A DNA stretch of 64,000 nt from JAYPWI01 sp038135065. GTDB taxonomy: Bacteria > Actinomycetota > Acidimicrobiia > Acidimicrobiales > Poriferisodalaceae. A model generated the notes under the pieces. That model ran no database searches. It was given only the letters and a program-made list of their open reading frames with translations, and was not told where the DNA came from. The position numbers and the translations under genes are program-made. The number at the start of each line of letters is the position of its first letter. The first letter of the stretch is position 1. This document shows, one piece after another, positions 61,177-64,000 of this stretch. The stretch spans positions 1-64,000 of the forward strand of contig JAYPWI010000016.1 of the NCBI GenBank assembly GCA_038135065.1, read 5' to 3'.

Positions 61177-61781
61177 CGACCACCGCTGGTCCCGATGTCT
61201 GGGACGAGCGCTATCGAGCCAAGGACCTGGTCTGGTCCCTCGAACCGAACCTGTTCGTTGCTGCCCACCTCGCCGACCTCGCACCGGGGACTGCCGTGGA
61301 CCTGGCGGCAGGGGAGGGCCGGAATGCTCTGTGGCTGGCGTCCCGCGGCTGGGCGGTCACGGCCGTCGATTTCTCCGAGGTGGCCATCGACCGGGGTCGT
61401 CGACTGGCTGCCGAGCGGGGCATCGACGGCGTCGAGTGGGTGGTGGCAGACGGTCTGGCGTGGCGGCCCGACTCGCCCATCGACCTGGTGGTGCTTTCCT
61501 ATTTCCAACTTCCGGAACCGCAACGCTCGCAGGCCGTGGTCGCTGCTGCGTCATGGGTCGCCCCGGGCGGGACGTTCTTCCTCGTGGGGCACGATCAGTC
61601 GAACGTGACCGACGGGTACGGCGGGCCGACGTCGGTGGCCGTGTGCCACGACCCGACGGAGGTGGTCGACCTGCTCGAGGGGTTCGAGGTAGTGGTGGCC
61701 GAGGTGGCTCGGCGGCCGGTGGACACCGCCGAGGGCGAGCGGGTCGCCCTGGACACCGTGGTCGTCGCCCGTCGTTCCTGA
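61173..61781 (+). CDS. Class I SAM-dependent methyltransferase (TehB/thiopurine type)
   Basis: This 202-residue protein has an opening WDERYRAKDLVWSLEPN like thiopurine and tellurite methyltransferases, the SAM motif VDLAAGEGRNALWLASRGW, the acidic VTAVDFSEVAID, and APGGTFFLVGHD. It may S-methylate small thiols or hydrogen sulfide, which would fit this sulfur cluster, an inference from position. The start is GTG 61173 overlapping the YeeE stop (GTGA). Confidence 0.8.
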   Translation: MTTTAGPDVWDERYRAKDLVWSLEPNLFVAAHLADLAPGTAVDLAAGEGRNALWLASRGWAVTAVDFSEVAIDRGRRLAAERGIDGVEWVVADGLAWRPDSPIDLVVLSYFQLPEPQRSQAVVAAASWVAPGGTFFLVGHDQSNVTDGYGGPTSVAVCHDPTEVVDLLEGFEVVVAEVARRPVDTAEGERVALDTVVVARRS

Positions 61782-61831
61782 TTCGACCCAGACGGACAAC
61801 CGGGGTTCCACGTCCCGCCTGTCGTCGGGCC

Positions 61832-61860
61832 TTGACATATTGTACGAATGTCCGTACATT
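61832..61860 (+). promoter_or_regulatory. SulP promoter with operator
   Basis: Perfect -35 TTGACA (61832-61837) and -10 TACATT (61855-61860) with 17-base spacing. The ATG at 61868 follows 7 bases after the -10, so a leaderless mRNA is expected. Between and across the boxes lies TGTACG-AATGTC-CGTACA (61841-61858), a perfect 6-bp inverted repeat, which would be a good repressor site. Confidence 0.65.
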
Positions 61861-61867
61861 ATGAACC

Positions 61868-63607
61868 ATGAAGCCCAGTTCGCTCGTGCCAGCACGTGTC
61901 TGGCTTGCCGGCTACCGCCGGGCCGACCTCCGTGGAGATCTCGTGGCTGGGGTGACGGTGGCCGCCATGCTGGTTCCCCAGGCCATGGCCTATGCCCTGC
62001 TGGCTGGACTGCCGCCGGAGATCGGGCTCTACGCAGCAACCGTGCCCGTGGTGGCCTACGCCGTGCTGGGAACCTCACGTCAGCTAGCCGTTGGACCGGT
62101 CGCCATCGTCTCCCTCATGACAGCCGCCGCCCTCGGGCCGGTGGTGGAGGAGAGCGGGGCCGACTACTTGGCGGTGGCCGCCCTGTTGGCGCTGATGGTC
62201 GGGCTCATCCACCTGCTGCTGGCGGCCGGTCGCCTCGGTGGGTTGGTCAATTACCTCTCACACTCGGTGCTGGTCGGTTTCAGCGCCGCGGCCGCGATGA
62301 TCATCGGGTTCTCCCAGGCCAAGCACCTACTGGGGATCACGGTGCCTCGCGCTGACCACTTCCTCGACACGGTGGTCGCCGTTGTGTCCTCCCTCGGGGA
62401 CACCCACCCCCTGACCCTGGCACTCGGGAGCGGGTCGCTGGCCATCCTGGTCGCCCTCAAGCGGCTGATGCCTGCGGCCCCGGCCGCTCTCCTCGTCGTG
62501 GTGGCGTCGACCGGCCTGGTCGAGCTCCTGGACCTCCGCGCGCGGGGGGTACGGGTCGTCGGCGACATCCCGAGCGCCCTGCCCGGCTTTGGCTTGCCGA
62601 CGTTCTCGGGCGGATTGGTCGGGTCGCTCCTCGCCTCTGCCGCAGTGATCACCCTCGTGGGCTTCATGGAGTCGACGGCGGTGTCCAGGGTGTACGCCCG
62701 GCGGCACGGCTACGACATCGATCCAAATCAGGAACTGATCGGCCTCGGCGCAGCCAATGTGGCCGCCGGCCTGTTCGGTGGCTACCCCGTCACCGGCGGG
62801 TTCTCTCGTACGGCGGTCAACGACAGCGCTGGGGCCCGCACCCCTGTGGCGTCGTTGGTCACCGCAGGACTGGTCCTGCTGACCATTGCCATGTTCGCAC
62901 CCCTGCTGTCCTCACTCCCGAACGCAGCGCTCGGGGCCATCATCGTCGCTGCGGTGGCGGGCCTGGTCGACATACGCGAGATGCGACACATCGGCCGGGT
63001 GAAGCCCAGCGATCTGGTTGGCCTGGTCGCGGCTGCCGGGGCGACCCTGGCGCTGGGGATCGAGCTCGGCATCGGTATCGCGTTGGCGGTCTCCCTCCTC
63101 GTCGTGTTCGTCCGGATGTCTCGCCCCCACCTGGCCGTGCTGGGGGCAGTGCCCGGCACCTCGCACTACCGCAACATCGACCGTTTCCCCGAGGTGGACA
63201 CCCACCGGGAACTGCTCATCGTGCGAGTGGACGCCGCCGTTTCCTTTGTGAACGCGACACGGCTGAAGGGCGACCTGCTCCGCAAGGCGAACGAGGGCGG
63301 GGCCGGCGTCAACGCGTTCGTCCTCGACGCCTCGGGTATCGGCGACATGGACGCAGCCGGGTTGGACATGCTCGAGGGGCTCGTCGAGGCACTGGATCAG
63401 CAGGGCATCGTGCTCCACCTGGCCGACGTGAAGGGCCCGGTGCGCGACGTCCTGCACCGCTCGGGCCTCTGGGAGCGGCTCGACGGCCGGATCCACCCAT
63501 CGGTCCACGATGCGGTCACATCGATCGCCGGTGGGGAGGCGCTCGGGACCGGGCCCAGCCCAGCTGTCGACGAACGAACCCGACCATCTGCGGAGGCGCT
63601 GCCATGA
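61868..63607 (+). CDS. SulP-family anion transporter with STAS domain
   Basis: This 579-residue protein has the SulP opening GDLVAGVTVAAMLVPQAMAY, VTGGFSRTAVNDSAGARTP and the helical core, about 10-14 helices. A C-terminal STAS domain follows (about 450-555; LIVRVDAAVSFVNATRLKGD, DASGIGDMDAAGLDML). SulP proteins move sulfate, bicarbonate or other anions with protons or sodium. In this cluster sulfate is favoured: export of the oxidation end product or uptake. The start at ATG 61868 is leaderless. Its stop overlaps the next ATG (ATGA). Confidence 0.87.
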   Translation: MKPSSLVPARVWLAGYRRADLRGDLVAGVTVAAMLVPQAMAYALLAGLPPEIGLYAATVPVVAYAVLGTSRQLAVGPVAIVSLMTAAALGPVVEESGADYLAVAALLALMVGLIHLLLAAGRLGGLVNYLSHSVLVGFSAAAAMIIGFSQAKHLLGITVPRADHFLDTVVAVVSSLGDTHPLTLALGSGSLAILVALKRLMPAAPAALLVVVASTGLVELLDLRARGVRVVGDIPSALPGFGLPTFSGGLVGSLLASAAVITLVGFMESTAVSRVYARRHGYDIDPNQELIGLGAANVAAGLFGGYPVTGGFSRTAVNDSAGARTPVASLVTAGLVLLTIAMFAPLLSSLPNAALGAIIVAAVAGLVDIREMRHIGRVKPSDLVGLVAAAGATLALGIELGIGIALAVSLLVVFVRMSRPHLAVLGAVPGTSHYRNIDRFPEVDTHRELLIVRVDAAVSFVNATRLKGDLLRKANEGGAGVNAFVLDASGIGDMDAAGLDMLEGLVEALDQQGIVLHLADVKGPVRDVLHRSGLWERLDGRIHPSVHDAVTSIAGGEALGTGPSPAVDERTRPSAEALP

Positions 63608-64000
63608 AATTCACCCAGTACTACCTGGACTGCCTGTCACAGGCCTCGTACCTGATCGGGGACGAAACCACGGGGCGAGCCGTGGTGGTGGACCCCCGAC
63701 GGGACATCGACGAATACGTGTCCGACGCTGCGGCTGCCGGTCTGACCATCGAGCTGGTGGTCGAGACCCACTTCCACGCTGATTTCCTGTCAGGCCACCT
63801 CGAGTTGGCGGCCGCCACCGGAGCACAGATCGGGTACTCCTCGGTCGCCTCCCCCGACTTCGACCATCGCTCCCTCGACCACGGCGAGCGCCTGGTCCTC
63901 GGCGAGGTCGAGTTGGAGTTTCGGCACACCCCGGGCCATACCCCCGAGTCGATGAGCATCGTCGTGTGGGAGCGGGGCGGGGACGCAGTTCCCTACGGGG
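63604..64000 (+). CDS. Second persulfide dioxygenase-like MBL protein, 3' end missing
   Basis: This gene starts at ATG 63604, overlapping the SulP stop, and is cut by the window edge. The visible 132 residues (YYLDCLSQASYLIGDETTG, VVVDPRRDIDEYV, THFHADFLSGHLELAAATG, HTPGHTPES) closely follow the N-terminal domain of 54368-55759, so the two are paralogs. Whether it also has rhodanese domains lies outside the window. Confidence 0.83.
   Translation, partial: MKFTQYYLDCLSQASYLIGDETTGRAVVVDPRRDIDEYVSDAAAAGLTIELVVETHFHADFLSGHLELAAATGAQIGYSSVASPDFDHRSLDHGERLVLGEVELEFRHTPGHTPESMSIVVWERGGDAVPYG

Overview
The window is a high-GC stretch that looks like chromosomal DNA of an actinobacterium, most likely of the class Acidimicrobiia. 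The evidence is four luciferase-like (LLM) F420-type oxidoreductases plus an F420-type PPOX protein, several CaiB/BaiF CoA-transferases, an LAxTG-sorted wall protein, a secreted Fn3 protein ending in GYWMVxxDGG-type propeller repeats, many leaderless-looking starts, and GTG/TTG starts in tightly overlapping operons. The assignment is by gene content only. There is no rRNA, tRNA, IS element, phage or CRISPR array that I can support. A run of 10 N (56100-56109) shows that this is a scaffolded draft assembly.

Layout. 1-1181: end of a large secreted Fn3/propeller protein. 1257-5665: tandem CoA-transferase, hydratase-like enzyme, a small zinc-finger-like protein and a renalase-like oxidoreductase. 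5921-8650: a compact set made of a sigma-like factor, a HTH-vWA fusion, a NYN-domain protein and, facing them, a PH-like protein. 8753-31934: catabolic enzymes (VOC, two MetE-like enzymes, SDRs, Rid protein, an Ltp2/DUF35-like aldolase pair, LLM oxidoreductases, acyl-CoA ligase, citrate-synthase-like protein, alcohol and hydroxyisobutyrate-type dehydrogenases, nitroreductase, hotdog protein, ketoacyl synthase). Embedded here are a phosphotransferase/DUF6285-like/lipocalin-like operon (14242-16642) and a TadG-like pilus protein. 32009-36633: CoA-transferase, orphan molybdenum hydroxylase large subunit and an MBL hydrolase. 36755-42797: a transporter fused to a long coiled coil, a Baeyer-Villiger-type monooxygenase, an LAxTG surface protein, a SnoaL-like protein and a polysaccharide deacetylase. 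43402-49090: a five-gene operon (CoA-transferase, AroM, DUF917, hydantoinase A, FAD monooxygenase), four of whose genes are joined by start/stop overlaps. 49153-53369: a lactone/alditol-type oxidase diverging from a ProA-like dehydrogenase and its coupled exporter.

The most striking item is at 42864-43379. A complete AhpC/TSA (Prx-like) gene carries TGA at exactly the two positions where its relatives have the cysteines of the redox CxxC motif. The frame is otherwise open, and a stem-loop follows at SECIS distance. I read it as a UxxU selenoprotein of the SelL/Prx-like type.

The last 10 kb (54368-64000) form a sulfur-oxidation and sulfur-trafficking cluster: persulfide dioxygenase-rhodanese, a [4Fe-4S]-NrfD fusion (broken by the N gap), a cytoplasmic-looking molybdopterin oxidoreductase, two YeeE/YedE halves, a SAM methyltransferase, a SulP transporter and a second persulfide dioxygenase cut by the window edge. 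A plausible reading is import of thiosulfate/sulfur, oxidation of persulfide to sulfite, oxidation of sulfite by the Mo/FeS/NrfD complex, and sulfate transport by SulP. The two promoters flanking this cluster share a 14-bp element.
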